Origin: Euryarchaeota archaeon UBA19
GTDB lineage: Archaea > Thermoplasmatota > Poseidoniia > Poseidoniales > Thalassarchaeaceae
Assembly: GCA_002502175.1 (NCBI GenBank)
Contig: DAPQ01000074.1
Coordinates: 1 to 33,130 of the forward strand
Direction of reading: 5' to 3'
DNA: 33,130 nt
Position numbers and translations under genes: made by a program. The first letter of the stretch is position 1. Every line of letters starts with the position of its first letter. Below the pieces are notes generated by a model. That model worked only from the letters and a program-made list of their open reading frames with translations, searched no databases and was not told the DNA's origin. Below, in pieces: positions 21,996 through 30,819 of the stretch.

Positions 21996-24368
21996 ATGAG
22001 TCGGGCCGGGGGTCTAAGTTTGGGTCTGACAGCCTTAGCGATAATTGCAATTCTATCCCCGTTAACCGCAGGAGATACGGTCATCGAATCAAATAGAATA
22101 GAGCTACTAGAAGCAGGATCTTTTGATGATGCTAGTGATTGGACTATTTCGACCAAAGCCGCCTTTTCGGATCAACCAGCCGACCATAGTGTGGGGATGA
22201 TTGCCGATGGAGAGTTGTCATTCACACACAACCGTCCAGATAATTTCCAAACTCATACCTCTTGGGCCTCATTCAGCCCCACAGATTCGAACTTTTCACT
22301 AGGAAACCCCGATGGTTCCTACACATGGTCTACTGGCCCTGATATTACCTTGTCAGGGTATTCTTTCACTGGTTTAGAAAGTCGGGTCTTAGCCAATGTT
22401 TCATTGATTATGCACATATCAATTCCAGATTCATTACCTTCGGATGAAATTCGTATAACAATAGAGGCAAATGGCCCAGAGAAATTAGTCAAAACGATTG
22501 CAAGGACGTTTGGACCGGTTAATCGGATGACAACTCCGCTGGTGGAAAATATTGACGATTTACAAGAATGGAATTGGAATGATTTGGAAGATGCGTCTGT
22601 AACTGTAGATTATGTCTCGGACGGCGCTCCTGATGATTCAGAAATCAGAGTAGATGCAGTTGGAATTCGAGTAAAATATCACCAACCATGGTACTCATTT
22701 GAGACCGTTAAGGCGATTCACGAAATTGCAGGACAAAGTATGCCCGTACTCGACTTTGGACCTTATGATGGAGAAATTTCCGGATTGCTAACTGAATCTT
22801 GTGGCCTAACTCCTGAAGAAGGGGAAGAAGGCTTCTGGACTTTTGACGTAGAAGTTCCTTATGACCAAGAATTAGGACGAATTCATGTCTTTGGTGAAGG
22901 AAATTATACAATAGAAGCAATGCCTCAGGGTCACATATCTATGGAAGATTATGAAACCTATTCTAATGGAGATTTACTACAAGATGGAGACGATACAAAT
23001 TCAGTCCGAATAACAATTTTTGACGGTTGCATAAGTTCGGCTAGGATAGATGTTAATGATCCAAAACTAGTGGTGGTTGGTTCAATAGCCGGTTCGACTC
23101 AAGGCTTAGTTGAAGAATATAGCAATATTAGATTTGCAATTGGAAATCAACTTCTCCAAGAAGTGCCAATTGAGGCGGGCGTATTTTCATTTGAAGTCCC
23201 AATTGGTTATGCCTTACCCGTTGAACCAAATGAATTGGAATTCGGTGTGGCTTCAAGATTTCAGTGGTCTTCTAACGGAGTAGCAGAAACAACAGTTGTA
23301 CACATAGAATCTATTTCCATAGAAGGTGGCTACAATTTAATCTGGGACCGAGATGTAGTATGCTCAGCCCCGTCTCACCAAGAATTGATTGAAGATGAAG
23401 GGGGTATACTCATTGCAATGGCAAGTAGGTGTGAAGACGACCTAACAGATTGGCAAAATCTTGAAGTTAATGCATGGACAGATAATACTGAGCTCCTTGC
23501 CGTATCTGCATTATCTGGGGACATTAGAATCCAGCCTCTGACTGATGCCAATGGAGAGGCGTGGGTAAATGTAGAAGTCATAGACGAATCAGGCAATATG
23601 TGGGATGGAAGATTTAGCGTAAATGTGCTTGCGGTTGAAGATGCACCCACAATTTCAGGATTGCCCGTATTGACTTACATCAATCTTGGAGAAAGTAAAG
23701 TAATTGATATTGAAATCTACGATCCTGACTCCTCTGAATTATCAATTTCCACATCAAGATCTTGGGCTAATGTAGATTCTTTTGGAGATTTGATAATGAC
23801 ACCTGTTGAACCAGGAACCCACATAGTCGAAATCACAGTTAGTGATGGGACATACTCTGAAGTACAAGATTTGGAAGTGATAGTCACGGCTCAGCCAGAT
23901 TTAACGATTGAAAATTTGGAAATTTGGAAAGGCAACGTTATTGTTGACTCGGTTGAAGAAGGCGATGTAGTTCAACTCAAGATATACGTTCGAAACGAAG
24001 GCAGAGGTGTTGCCAATGCAATCGATGTTAGATGTTGGGTTGATGGACTGTTAGTAGGCTCAACTATAGTCGATAGCGTTGCACCAGGAGGTTTGTCTAT
24101 TGCAACATGTGACACTCAAATCATTACTTCTGGAGACATTGTAATCATGGGATTAGTAGACGGCACCGCCTCAATTGAAGAATCGAATGAAATCAACAAT
24201 GAGTTCCAGATATTAGTAAATTCGCAAGGTCGAGATACAGGAACTGGTAAAGATTCCACAGATAGAGGCCCTGCAATTATTATCTTATCAATTGGATTAA
24301 TTGCGATCTCAATAGCAGCATTACAGTTTGGACCTGGTCGGATTAGAAAGCCATATCGAAAGCGATAG
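21996..24368 (+). CDS. Secreted surface protein with CARDB-like domain and C-terminal membrane anchor
   Basis: A 790-residue exported protein. Residues 1-26 form a signal peptide (hydrophobic GLSLGLTALAIIAILSPLTAG). The long beta-rich outside region includes a cadherin/Ig-like segment near 540-620 (VNVLAVEDAPTISGLPV, then EPGTHIVEITVSDG) and a CARDB-like domain near 625-735 (PDLTIENLEIWKGN...LKIYVRNEGRGVANAIDVRCWVDG...EINNEF). A C-terminal helix (about 760-778) followed by a basic tail (RIRKPYRKR) anchors it. Spaced cysteines could form disulfides. Such proteins are typical archaeal cell-surface adhesins or sensors, and no ligand can be named. ATG 21996 is preferred to the TTG directly before it. 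Confidence 0.85.
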   Translation: MSRAGGLSLGLTALAIIAILSPLTAGDTVIESNRIELLEAGSFDDASDWTISTKAAFSDQPADHSVGMIADGELSFTHNRPDNFQTHTSWASFSPTDSNFSLGNPDGSYTWSTGPDITLSGYSFTGLESRVLANVSLIMHISIPDSLPSDEIRITIEANGPEKLVKTIARTFGPVNRMTTPLVENIDDLQEWNWNDLEDASVTVDYVSDGAPDDSEIRVDAVGIRVKYHQPWYSFETVKAIHEIAGQSMPVLDFGPYDGEISGLLTESCGLTPEEGEEGFWTFDVEVPYDQELGRIHVFGEGNYTIEAMPQGHISMEDYETYSNGDLLQDGDDTNSVRITIFDGCISSARIDVNDPKLVVVGSIAGSTQGLVEEYSNIRFAIGNQLLQEVPIEAGVFSFEVPIGYALPVEPNELEFGVASRFQWSSNGVAETTVVHIESISIEGGYNLIWDRDVVCSAPSHQELIEDEGGILIAMASRCEDDLTDWQNLEVNAWTDNTELLAVSALSGDIRIQPLTDANGEAWVNVEVIDESGNMWDGRFSVNVLAVEDAPTISGLPVLTYINLGESKVIDIEIYDPDSSELSISTSRSWANVDSFGDLIMTPVEPGTHIVEITVSDGTYSEVQDLEVIVTAQPDLTIENLEIWKGNVIVDSVEEGDVVQLKIYVRNEGRGVANAIDVRCWVDGLLVGSTIVDSVAPGGLSIATCDTQIITSGDIVIMGLVDGTASIEESNEINNEFQILVNSQGRDTGTGKDSTDRGPAIIILSIGLIAISIAALQFGPGRIRKPYRKR

Positions 24369-24520
24369 GTTATCCAAAAAACACCCCAACATTCGGAAAC
24401 CCTTGCCTGAAGGCCTTCGTACGGCTGATAATCGTTGTAAATCAGGGAATAGTTATACCATAATCGACGGCCAATTCAGCCTACCGCGCTCGTCTAGCGA
24501 GCCGGTGGTGTGTGTTTGCG
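24369..24520 (+). other. Structured intergenic region, possible small RNA
   Basis: No convincing gene covers this stretch. It contains a perfect palindrome GAAGGCCTTC (24409-24418), distant 6-base arms GGCTGA (24423-24428) and TCAGCC (24476-24481), and a strong GC hairpin at 24481-24508: CTACCG plus GCTCG pairing with CGAGC plus CGGTGG, with one bulged base. Such density of pairing suggests a structured RNA or a 3' structure of the surface-protein mRNA. No family is recognised. Confidence 0.35.
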
Positions 24521-24586
24521 ATGATGAAACTAAAGGTCAGAATAGAGACTGAAGAGTGGATTTACGAAGAGCATGAGATGCACTAA
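24521..24586 (+). CDS. Possible 21-residue micro-ORF
   Basis: ATG ATG opens a short frame reading MMKLKVRIETEEWIYEEHEMH and ends three bases before the convergent cbf5 stop. GGTGGTG lies upstream as a weak ribosome-site match. Codons are orderly (AAG, GTC, GAG, TAC, CAC), but the length is too short to judge. It could be a remnant or chance. Confidence 0.25.
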   Translation: MMKLKVRIETEEWIYEEHEMH

Positions 24587-24588
24587 TC

Positions 24589-25554
24589 TCAGCCCTTCTG
24601 CCATGTTTGAGGATAAATTCCTGCCTGCATTAGAACAACCTTGGGTCTAGCAACTTCGCCGTGTTCCATAGATTGAATTTTGGCGACTCCTGAGTTGGTT
24701 TCTGCAATCGCCACCGCCTCTCCCTTAAGTGTCTCAATAACTACTAAGTCACCTCTTTCTATTCCTTCATCGATGCTTACCACCCCTGGTCTTGCTAGAG
24801 CAGCGCCATGTGCAATTGCAGCGGCAGCTCCATCCTTCACTATGATTCGAGGAAAATGCCCGAGAATCGATTCGACTGGTGCGATAAGTCTACGTAGAGC
24901 TCGATCATCTTCATGTTCTTTCCAAAGAAATACCGCATCGGTTAACTGTTGCATAGTACAGGCATTCGATTGATTGAACGAACCTGTTTTGTCTCTATGT
25001 AATTCAACAAGTTCACAGTTTGTATCGAGAAGAAGTCCTATGTCTCGGGCTAAAGTCCTGATGTAAGTCCCTGCGTTACAGGTAATTGACAAAGCCACTA
25101 AATTAGCCTCTGAATCATCTTCAATGATCTTCATTTCATGGATTATCCTAGTTCTTACGCGTACTTTGACTGCCGACTCTAGTGGAGGTACGTTGTAGAT
25201 TTCGCCATTTAATGAATTAAGTAAATCCTCTAACTCAGGTAAAGTAACTTCTCTCCCAAATCTGAGTACAGCGATGTATTTCTTATCCCCAGTAAGGACC
25301 ATTTCAGTTAACCTTGTAGCTTTCCCGCAAAGCATGGTAAGTAAGCCTGTAGCAAAAGGATCCAAAGTACCTCCATGGCCCAATCTTTGTATTCCCAACA
25401 TTTCCCTAGCCCATGCGGTTAATTGGTGACTCGAGGGGCCTCTGGGTTTGTCAACTAAGATAACGCCAGCATCCAGTAGAGATTCGAGTGTCCTATCTTT
25501 TGGATTACATCCAAATTTTGGGTCAGTCTTGGCTGAATTATCTAACATAAGCAA
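24589..25554 (-). CDS. cbf5: tRNA/rRNA pseudouridine synthase Cbf5 (archaeal TruB)
   Basis: A 321-residue pseudouridine synthase, the catalytic subunit of archaeal H/ACA ribonucleoproteins and also active on tRNA position 55. The catalytic aspartate is D65 in LGHGGTLDPFATGLL, preceded by VDKPRGPSSHQ (34-44). A C-terminal PUA domain (about 240-315) binds RNA. I chose TTG 25554 because GGAGGT lies seven bases before it, and the leader closely matches that of cmk. The in-frame ATG at 25548 is the alternative. It follows cmk by four bases in the conserved archaeal order EMC3, cmk, cbf5. Confidence 0.95.
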   Translation of the reverse strand: MLMLDNSAKTDPKFGCNPKDRTLESLLDAGVILVDKPRGPSSHQLTAWAREMLGIQRLGHGGTLDPFATGLLTMLCGKATRLTEMVLTGDKKYIAVLRFGREVTLPELEDLLNSLNGEIYNVPPLESAVKVRVRTRIIHEMKIIEDDSEANLVALSITCNAGTYIRTLARDIGLLLDTNCELVELHRDKTGSFNQSNACTMQQLTDAVFLWKEHEDDRALRRLIAPVESILGHFPRIIVKDGAAAAIAHGAALARPGVVSIDEGIERGDLVVIETLKGEAVAIAETNSGVAKIQSMEHGEVARPKVVLMQAGIYPQTWQKG

Positions 25555-25558
25555 TTAA

Positions 25559-26095
25559 TCAACCTCCATTAATTGCTGAGTTTACTATGGAAAACACCTC
25601 ATCAGCAGTAAGATTGTCAGCGTTTACAACTAAATTGTATGGAGTCATTTCATCGAGGTCAATATCGTATAGGACACGGTACCTCTCCTTGTCTGCACTT
25701 TGTCTAGCCGTCGATTCGGTTAGTCTTTGTTCAAAACTACCACCTTCTCGGTTTTGAACGCGACGTGCCCTCTCTTCATCCGATGTATTGATCCAAACCC
25801 TTAGGCAATTTATTGCAAGTTCATGGGCCCACCAACCTGCCAATCTACTTTCAATGATTTCAGGGCCTCCTGATTGGGTCATCGCATCTTTCAGAAGTTT
25901 GTCCAGGGAGCGATCTACATCCAAATCTTGCTTGCATAATTCACTGAATTCAACAACAGAGAGGTTACGACGGTTTGCTTCTGTGCGAAAGACCTCACCT
26001 CCGTTTAGGGAATTCCAACCTGTGGATGCCCTAATTTTGCCTACCAATGTAGAAGTTCCACTTCCTGGGGCTCCACTAATTGTAACCCTAAGCAA
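25559..26095 (-). CDS. cmk: Archaeal cytidylate kinase
   Basis: A 178-residue P-loop kinase that phosphorylates CMP/dCMP. The Walker A motif is GAPGSGTST (8-16). GGEVFRTEANRRNLS and the RARRVQNREG lid pattern are as in archaeal CMP kinases. Start TTG 26095 is fixed by a full GGAGGTGA ribosome site that overlaps the end of the EMC3 gene. Downstream it ends just before cbf5, consistent with one operon. Confidence 0.93.
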   Translation of the reverse strand: MLRVTISGAPGSGTSTLVGKIRASTGWNSLNGGEVFRTEANRRNLSVVEFSELCKQDLDVDRSLDKLLKDAMTQSGGPEIIESRLAGWWAHELAINCLRVWINTSDEERARRVQNREGGSFEQRLTESTARQSADKERYRVLYDIDLDEMTPYNLVVNADNLTADEVFSIVNSAINGG

Positions 26096-26100
26096 TTACC

Positions 26101-27015
26101 TCACCTCCACTCGTTACGGCAGACGCTGCAACGTAATCGGCCTGAACTAGTACGATTTACCATCGTCGAGGAACAATCCGGACAGGTAGTACCAATTTGC
26201 GGGGGAGCGGAATGAAGGTTACCTCCACGCCGAGATTCTGTGTTGCCTTTCTTCCTAGGGCCATCGCGTGAACGGCGTTGACTACGGCGAGTAGTAGCCG
26301 AGGATTTCTTTTCTTCATCCTTCAACAAATGCAACAGTGGCTCGGGGATTGGAAGGCCTTCCAAAACTAATGGATGTCTGCCGAATCGAATGATTTTGAT
26401 ATGACGGTCGATTATCCTTCCAAGTGGAGCACTCATTGCAATATAGGTAATGACCCAAGCAGGGAAAATCCAGCAGATTGTGTCCATCATACCCCACATC
26501 GGTTGCCAAGGAAGGCTTACGTAACCAACTCGGAATCCTGCTGCAGATTCAGCCATCCAACTGAAAATACCGATAATGAAGATAATTGTAAACATCATAG
26601 GTTTCATCATTGAAGATTGCATAGCCATCTGATCCGGCATCAACTCCATTTGGAGACGGCGCATCTTGTCTGCTCTTGCAGTATCTCTTTCGACTTGAGC
26701 TTCTCTCAATTGTTTGGAGATCTGTTTATTTCTATGTCCAATATGAACTTGGGTCATCGGGTCCATGAAAAAACCACGTATTACCGTGTTGACTATCATA
26801 ATTGATGAGCCGATAATGAAGACGGTGGGCACGAAATAATCTGAGTGAAATGGTATAGTTGGTTCGATTACGGTTGCAGCGGAATCTGCCATTAGTGAAC
26901 GAAGTCCTGGATTGAAGGTAAGAAGTAGCATGACTGCGAGTAAAACGAACATAGGACCCATCATGCCCAAAGCCGCTTGGCTCTGTGCATCACCTTGTCC
27001 AGCAGGTGCCGCCAT
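26101..27015 (-). CDS. EMC3/TMCO1-family membrane insertase (DUF106) with C-terminal zinc ribbon
   Basis: A 304-residue membrane protein of the Oxa1/YidC-related archaeal DUF106 group, which helps insert membrane proteins. Helices lie near 17-33, 60-80, 135-153 and 172-195, and the charged coiled-coil NKQISKQLREAQVERD (about 96-125) is the family's ribosome-facing region. The last 30 residues form an added zinc ribbon with C278, C281, C296 and C299, after a basic linker (RRSQRRSRDGPRKK). I do not recall this extension from most family members. The gene heads the operon with cmk and cbf5. Confidence 0.88.
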   Translation of the reverse strand: MAAPAGQGDAQSQAALGMMGPMFVLLAVMLLLTFNPGLRSLMADSAATVIEPTIPFHSDYFVPTVFIIGSSIMIVNTVIRGFFMDPMTQVHIGHRNKQISKQLREAQVERDTARADKMRRLQMELMPDQMAMQSSMMKPMMFTIIFIIGIFSWMAESAAGFRVGYVSLPWQPMWGMMDTICWIFPAWVITYIAMSAPLGRIIDRHIKIIRFGRHPLVLEGLPIPEPLLHLLKDEEKKSSATTRRSQRRSRDGPRKKGNTESRRGGNLHSAPPQIGTTCPDCSSTMVNRTSSGRLRCSVCRNEWR

Positions 27016-27055
27016 GTACCTCCCTCTCTGAGGCTCTCAATTGAAGGATTCGGCG

Positions 27056-27078
27056 CGGCTCACATGTAATGTGAGCCG
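27056..27078 (-). terminator. Long perfect hairpin after the 921-residue gene
   Basis: On the minus strand CGGCTCACAT-TAC-ATGTGAGCCG is a perfect 10-bp stem with a 3-base loop, starting three bases after the TAA. No T-tract follows. It separates this gene from the EMC3 operon and may be a 3'-end or processing signal. Confidence 0.6.
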
Positions 27079-27081
27079 AAA

Positions 27082-29847
27082 TTAACTAAATTGGAAGCTA
27101 CATGTTTCGCAAGAAGAAGCACCTACTGAAGCCTCTGTTCCACAAACAGGACAAACATCAGGAGCCACTATTGTTACTTCCTGCGATTCTTCCTCGGAGT
27201 CATCTGAATCTTCTATGGCCTCTTCACTTTCATCGGACATCGGTTCTACATCCTGCACCTGAGGTATCGACAAGTCAACATCAACATCTGAATTTGAGTC
27301 CACATCTTCTTCTTCATTTTCCTCGGTTTGAGGTTCTGAGTCTGATTCGGATTGCGGGTCAACATTAGGGATTTCTAGATTCATTCTAGTAGACTCATCA
27401 ACCCATTCTGGCAGGTTCGGTTCCTCATCCACTTCGTCACCGAAAGTTGCTCCATGGTAGTCTTGAGCATCTGCAACTTTGTATTCGCTTTCGGAGTCTC
27501 CTTGAATTTCAAAAACTACCTCTATTCGCTCGTCCTTTTCGATTCTACCAATAGGCCAGGTCACATGCGTACCTTCTCTGGCGGACTCCTTACTGAAGTC
27601 TACAACTCTCTCACCGGATTGATTCGAGCGAACAGTAGATTTTTCGATATTGAAAGTACCAGGGACTACATCGTGAAGAGATAAATCCTCTAGAGCACTA
27701 TCTGAGTCGTTTTGGAACATTAAGAGGATTTCATATCTGCCAGGACCTGCTGCTGGAAAGACTTCTTTTCCGGTAGAGAACCTTCTGCGGCGATGGACTA
27801 CACGAATTAATGGAGTTCGGTTACAATGACGGGTGGCTACTGGTCCGAATCTTTCCATACTAAAATCTGCACGAATTGGGGCTGCTAGTTTTTCATTTTG
27901 AGGAGATGGGTCATCGGCATGTAATGGATAAGTTATGGTCAGTGTTTTGCCAGGTTGCAATCCGAGAGGCGCTGATGTCCCTACGGTGATTCTTAGGGCA
28001 TGGCCCTGCGAATCTGGAGACACCAATTGTTCCTCTAACTGGGTGCCATCGACGACCTCTATTCTGTATTGATCTTCGTTAAGGTCGGAGCCTTCCATTT
28101 CAATTCGTACTTGATTATTAGCAGGTGCTTGGAAAATACCCGGGATATCATCGAGTAACCGCATCACGTTAATTGGAGCAGATCCGGTGTTTTCTATTAC
28201 ACTAATACAATCTAAGTCCGATGCGACATAGGAGCGTATTCGGGAAATGCTGTACTGTTTGTTTACATCAGCATCTAAGACCTTGAAACTCCTTTCTTTT
28301 AATTCTAAAATTCCAGTAGATTCGACATTGGCTCTTGGTAAAATCGAGTAGTTAATTTCATGCGTAAAATTGGGCTTATCTATTGCTTCGATTCTCTTTT
28401 CAATCGAGTCCCAAAGCCCTTCTGGGGGTATCTCTTCTCGAATATCTTCCATTTCTAAGAAGGGGTCGCTTCGACCCGCTAGCCAAACAGTTGCACCGGA
28501 TAGGCTTACAACAAAAGAAGACCGGTTTTCTACAACCAACTTACAATGGAATACATCTGGTCTGTCATCTTCCTTAGGTGAAACATAGCCAAATTGACGG
28601 GCTCTAGAACTTACCGAATCAAATTGTGCCCTTGAGACAGTTGCTTCACAAGAATATGCAGCACTAACTGTGCCAGTTGCGAAGCGTTGAATCGTCCTTG
28701 TAGTGACTCTTGGAATTATTTCCAAAGAGGCATTATCGCCAACTGGGAGTCTACCGATGCGCCAAATCAATTCATTGTCCTTTATGTCGTATTCAGGGCC
28801 ATCTGATAATTCAAAATTATCCGGGAGGGCTCTTCTAACTATGACATCAGTCAAACTTACCGGTGCGATATTTTCAACACTAAGTCGTATAAGTACCTCT
28901 TGTGCGTGTTCAGAATACGCCATGGATAGACTCGATTCCTGAGGGCGTTCTGGTTCAGTGTCAATATGCTCCCTAAGAACCATCATTCTGGGGCCGGATG
29001 CTGTATATGGAAGGGTGGTGGTTTGGGTCGCATCTAATTCACGTACTGTGATTGCGCCGCCCCCTATATCTGTAGAAGCAGTATTTTGTAGCAATACTTC
29101 TATGTCCCAAGCACGGTCCTTTCGGCTAGAATTTCGTAGAATTAATTCGCCATCGATGGATTGTTGTCTAACTGTGCCATCTGGATTGAGTACTGATTCT
29201 TCCTTCTCCTTTAGAGTAACATACAATTTATCTCCAGGAATTGAATCAACTTCTCCAGCTGGCCGGAGATTACTAGATAGGGCTAGTTGAGGTTCATCTA
29301 CATCCTCAGATTCTAGTTTTGATTCGTCTTCCTCTGCAAATGCTCTATCAAGAGTATTGTTCCAATCTTCGGAACTTAAGTCGGAAACTTCCTGAGATTC
29401 ATCATCAGAATCATCTTCCTCCATTTCTTCTAGGGATGCTAGGGTGTCATCGAATGATTGAATGTCAAGCTCATCTACATCCCATGCTTCTTCGCCATCT
29501 GCTTCATCCTCTACTTCATCCTCTACTTCAATTGCTTCGAATCCGGGGGGAGGAGGAGGTGGAGGGGTATCGAAACCAACCGGTGGGGGAGGGGGTGTGT
29601 CGAAGTTAGGTGGAAGCGGCGGGGGCGTATCTAATCCAGGGGGTAGTGGTGGAGAGGACTCAATATCATCTATAGAAGGCAATTCATCTATGAATTGAGC
29701 GATTTTCTCCATCTCCATATCATCATCTACATCATCCTCTATTGCAACACCGACTTCGTCCTCATTGTCATCCAAGCTGAAGCCTGGAGGGGGTGGAGGT
29801 GGAGGGATAGGGGGCATTCCCGGAGGTGGAGGAGGAGTATCGGACAT
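27082..29847 (-). CDS. Large polyproline, acidic, DUF11-like protein with C-terminal zinc ribbon
   Basis: A 921-residue protein with no signal peptide or membrane segment, so probably cytosolic. Residues 1-105 carry polyproline runs ending in Gly-Phe or Asn-Phe (such as FDTPPPPPVGFDTPPPPPPP) separated by acidic stretches, and an acidic region continues to about 195. From about 200 to 790 several beta-sandwich repeats resemble the DUF11-type conserved repeat (LILRNSSRKDRAWDIEVLLQN, RLSVENIAPVSLTDVIVRRALP, LMFQNDSDSALEDLSLHDVVPG). Another acidic stretch leads to a zinc ribbon with C899, C902, C913 and C916. The parts suggest a multivalent scaffold binding partners through proline motifs. Function is unknown. 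GAGGGTG lies before ATG 29847. Confidence 0.8.
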   Translation of the reverse strand: MSDTPPPPPGMPPIPPPPPPPGFSLDDNEDEVGVAIEDDVDDDMEMEKIAQFIDELPSIDDIESSPPLPPGLDTPPPLPPNFDTPPPPPVGFDTPPPPPPPGFEAIEVEDEVEDEADGEEAWDVDELDIQSFDDTLASLEEMEEDDSDDESQEVSDLSSEDWNNTLDRAFAEEDESKLESEDVDEPQLALSSNLRPAGEVDSIPGDKLYVTLKEKEESVLNPDGTVRQQSIDGELILRNSSRKDRAWDIEVLLQNTASTDIGGGAITVRELDATQTTTLPYTASGPRMMVLREHIDTEPERPQESSLSMAYSEHAQEVLIRLSVENIAPVSLTDVIVRRALPDNFELSDGPEYDIKDNELIWRIGRLPVGDNASLEIIPRVTTRTIQRFATGTVSAAYSCEATVSRAQFDSVSSRARQFGYVSPKEDDRPDVFHCKLVVENRSSFVVSLSGATVWLAGRSDPFLEMEDIREEIPPEGLWDSIEKRIEAIDKPNFTHEINYSILPRANVESTGILELKERSFKVLDADVNKQYSISRIRSYVASDLDCISVIENTGSAPINVMRLLDDIPGIFQAPANNQVRIEMEGSDLNEDQYRIEVVDGTQLEEQLVSPDSQGHALRITVGTSAPLGLQPGKTLTITYPLHADDPSPQNEKLAAPIRADFSMERFGPVATRHCNRTPLIRVVHRRRRFSTGKEVFPAAGPGRYEILLMFQNDSDSALEDLSLHDVVPGTFNIEKSTVRSNQSGERVVDFSKESAREGTHVTWPIGRIEKDERIEVVFEIQGDSESEYKVADAQDYHGATFGDEVDEEPNLPEWVDESTRMNLEIPNVDPQSESDSEPQTEENEEEDVDSNSDVDVDLSIPQVQDVEPMSDESEEAIEDSDDSEEESQEVTIVAPDVCPVCGTEASVGASSCETCSFQFS

Positions 29848-29911
29848 GGCAGATGCACCCTCAGAGGTAGGTCACGACGCGCATTGGATTGGTTTAATCA
29901 TTGCTCGCCCA

Positions 29912-29926
29912 CAGTCCTACGGACTG
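29912..29926. promoter_or_regulatory. Perfect inverted repeat in the divergent promoter region
   Basis: CAGTCC-TAC-GGACTG is a perfect 6-base inverted repeat between the 921-residue gene and the GPN GTPase, upstream of both box A candidates. It could be a regulator site for both genes. Confidence 0.35.
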
Positions 29927-29942
29927 ATTCAAAATACGAATG

Positions 29943-29952
29943 GTTGAATTAC
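29943..29952 (+). promoter_or_regulatory. Box A-like element for the GPN GTPase
   Basis: GTTGAATTAC is centred about 26 bases upstream of GTG 29974, supporting a leaderless transcript with a GTG start. Confidence 0.4.
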
Positions 29953-29973
29953 TGCTCCTCTCAGCAATGACTC

Positions 29974-30819
29974 GTGAGCAATCAAGACGGAACCACTCCT
30001 CCAGTAATATTCGTCGTAGGAACAGCAGGTGCTGGAAAGAGTAGTCTTGTCACTGCGTTTCAGCGCTGGGCACGATTTTTACAGATCGATGTACTGACAA
30101 TTAATCTCGACCCAGGTGCTGAAAGAGTCCATTATGATCCCGAATTTGACGTTCGAGATCTAGTCTCTTTATCCGACGTTATGGATGAGTATGACCTCGG
30201 ACCCAATGGAGCCCAAATTCTTGCTGCCGACCTAGTTGCTTCACAGGCTCTAGATGTCTTCGATGAGATTGAAGGTATTTCAGGGGACATTTTGGTTATT
30301 GATACCCCTGGGCAAGTTGAATTGTTCGCATTCCGCGAGGCAAGCAGCCATTTGGTAGAGGTTTTGGGTCAAGGTCGAGCTTGTCTCGCCTTCCTATTCG
30401 ACCCTATGTTGTCACAAACACCTAGTGGATTTGTATCTCAAATGCTCCTTTCCTCTATCGTCCACTTTAGACTAGGGCTTCCGACGGCAAACTTCCTCTC
30501 AAAATCAGATTTACTAGAACCTGAAATATTGGACAAAATTCTCGAATGGGGAGAGAATCTGGATGTTTTAGAGGCTGCACTATACGAGGAATCCGCTGCT
30601 GAATCTATGGATCAAAATTCCAGTACTTCGCGAGCCGAATTTGCCATTGGCCAACTTAGGATGATGCAACATGCCGCAATTCAACCAGGGCTAATCCCGC
30701 TTTCCAGTGAGGAGGAAGAAGGCTTAGCAGATATGCTAACCTTTGCCCAAACAATCTTTGGCGGAATGGCCGATATGAGAGATGGATTTGCAGGAGATAT
30801 TGAACATGAGCAACAATGA
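29974..30819 (+). CDS. GPN-loop GTPase
   Basis: A 281-residue GTPase of the GPN family, whose eukaryotic members help assemble and import RNA polymerase II. The P-loop is GTAGAGKSS (16-24), DTPGQVELF is the G3 region, and the diagnostic Gly-Pro-Asn motif is at 76-78 in DLGPNGAQ. The base-recognition motif reads SKSD. The start is GTG: no in-frame ATG lies nearby, and the box A spacing fits. The end overlaps the argF start by 14 bases, implying coupled translation. Confidence 0.93.
   Translation: MSNQDGTTPPVIFVVGTAGAGKSSLVTAFQRWARFLQIDVLTINLDPGAERVHYDPEFDVRDLVSLSDVMDEYDLGPNGAQILAADLVASQALDVFDEIEGISGDILVIDTPGQVELFAFREASSHLVEVLGQGRACLAFLFDPMLSQTPSGFVSQMLLSSIVHFRLGLPTANFLSKSDLLEPEILDKILEWGENLDVLEAALYEESAAESMDQNSSTSRAEFAIGQLRMMQHAAIQPGLIPLSSEEEEGLADMLTFAQTIFGGMADMRDGFAGDIEHEQQ

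Noticed and set aside
24518..24552. C/D-box-like pair, GATGATGA and CTGA
   Set aside because: Spacing between the boxes is too long for one guide unit and no C'/D' pair follows. The same bases form the start of the micro-ORF.
29462..29698. Glycine-rich plus-strand frame
   Set aside because: It is the antisense reading of the polyproline codons of the 921-residue gene.
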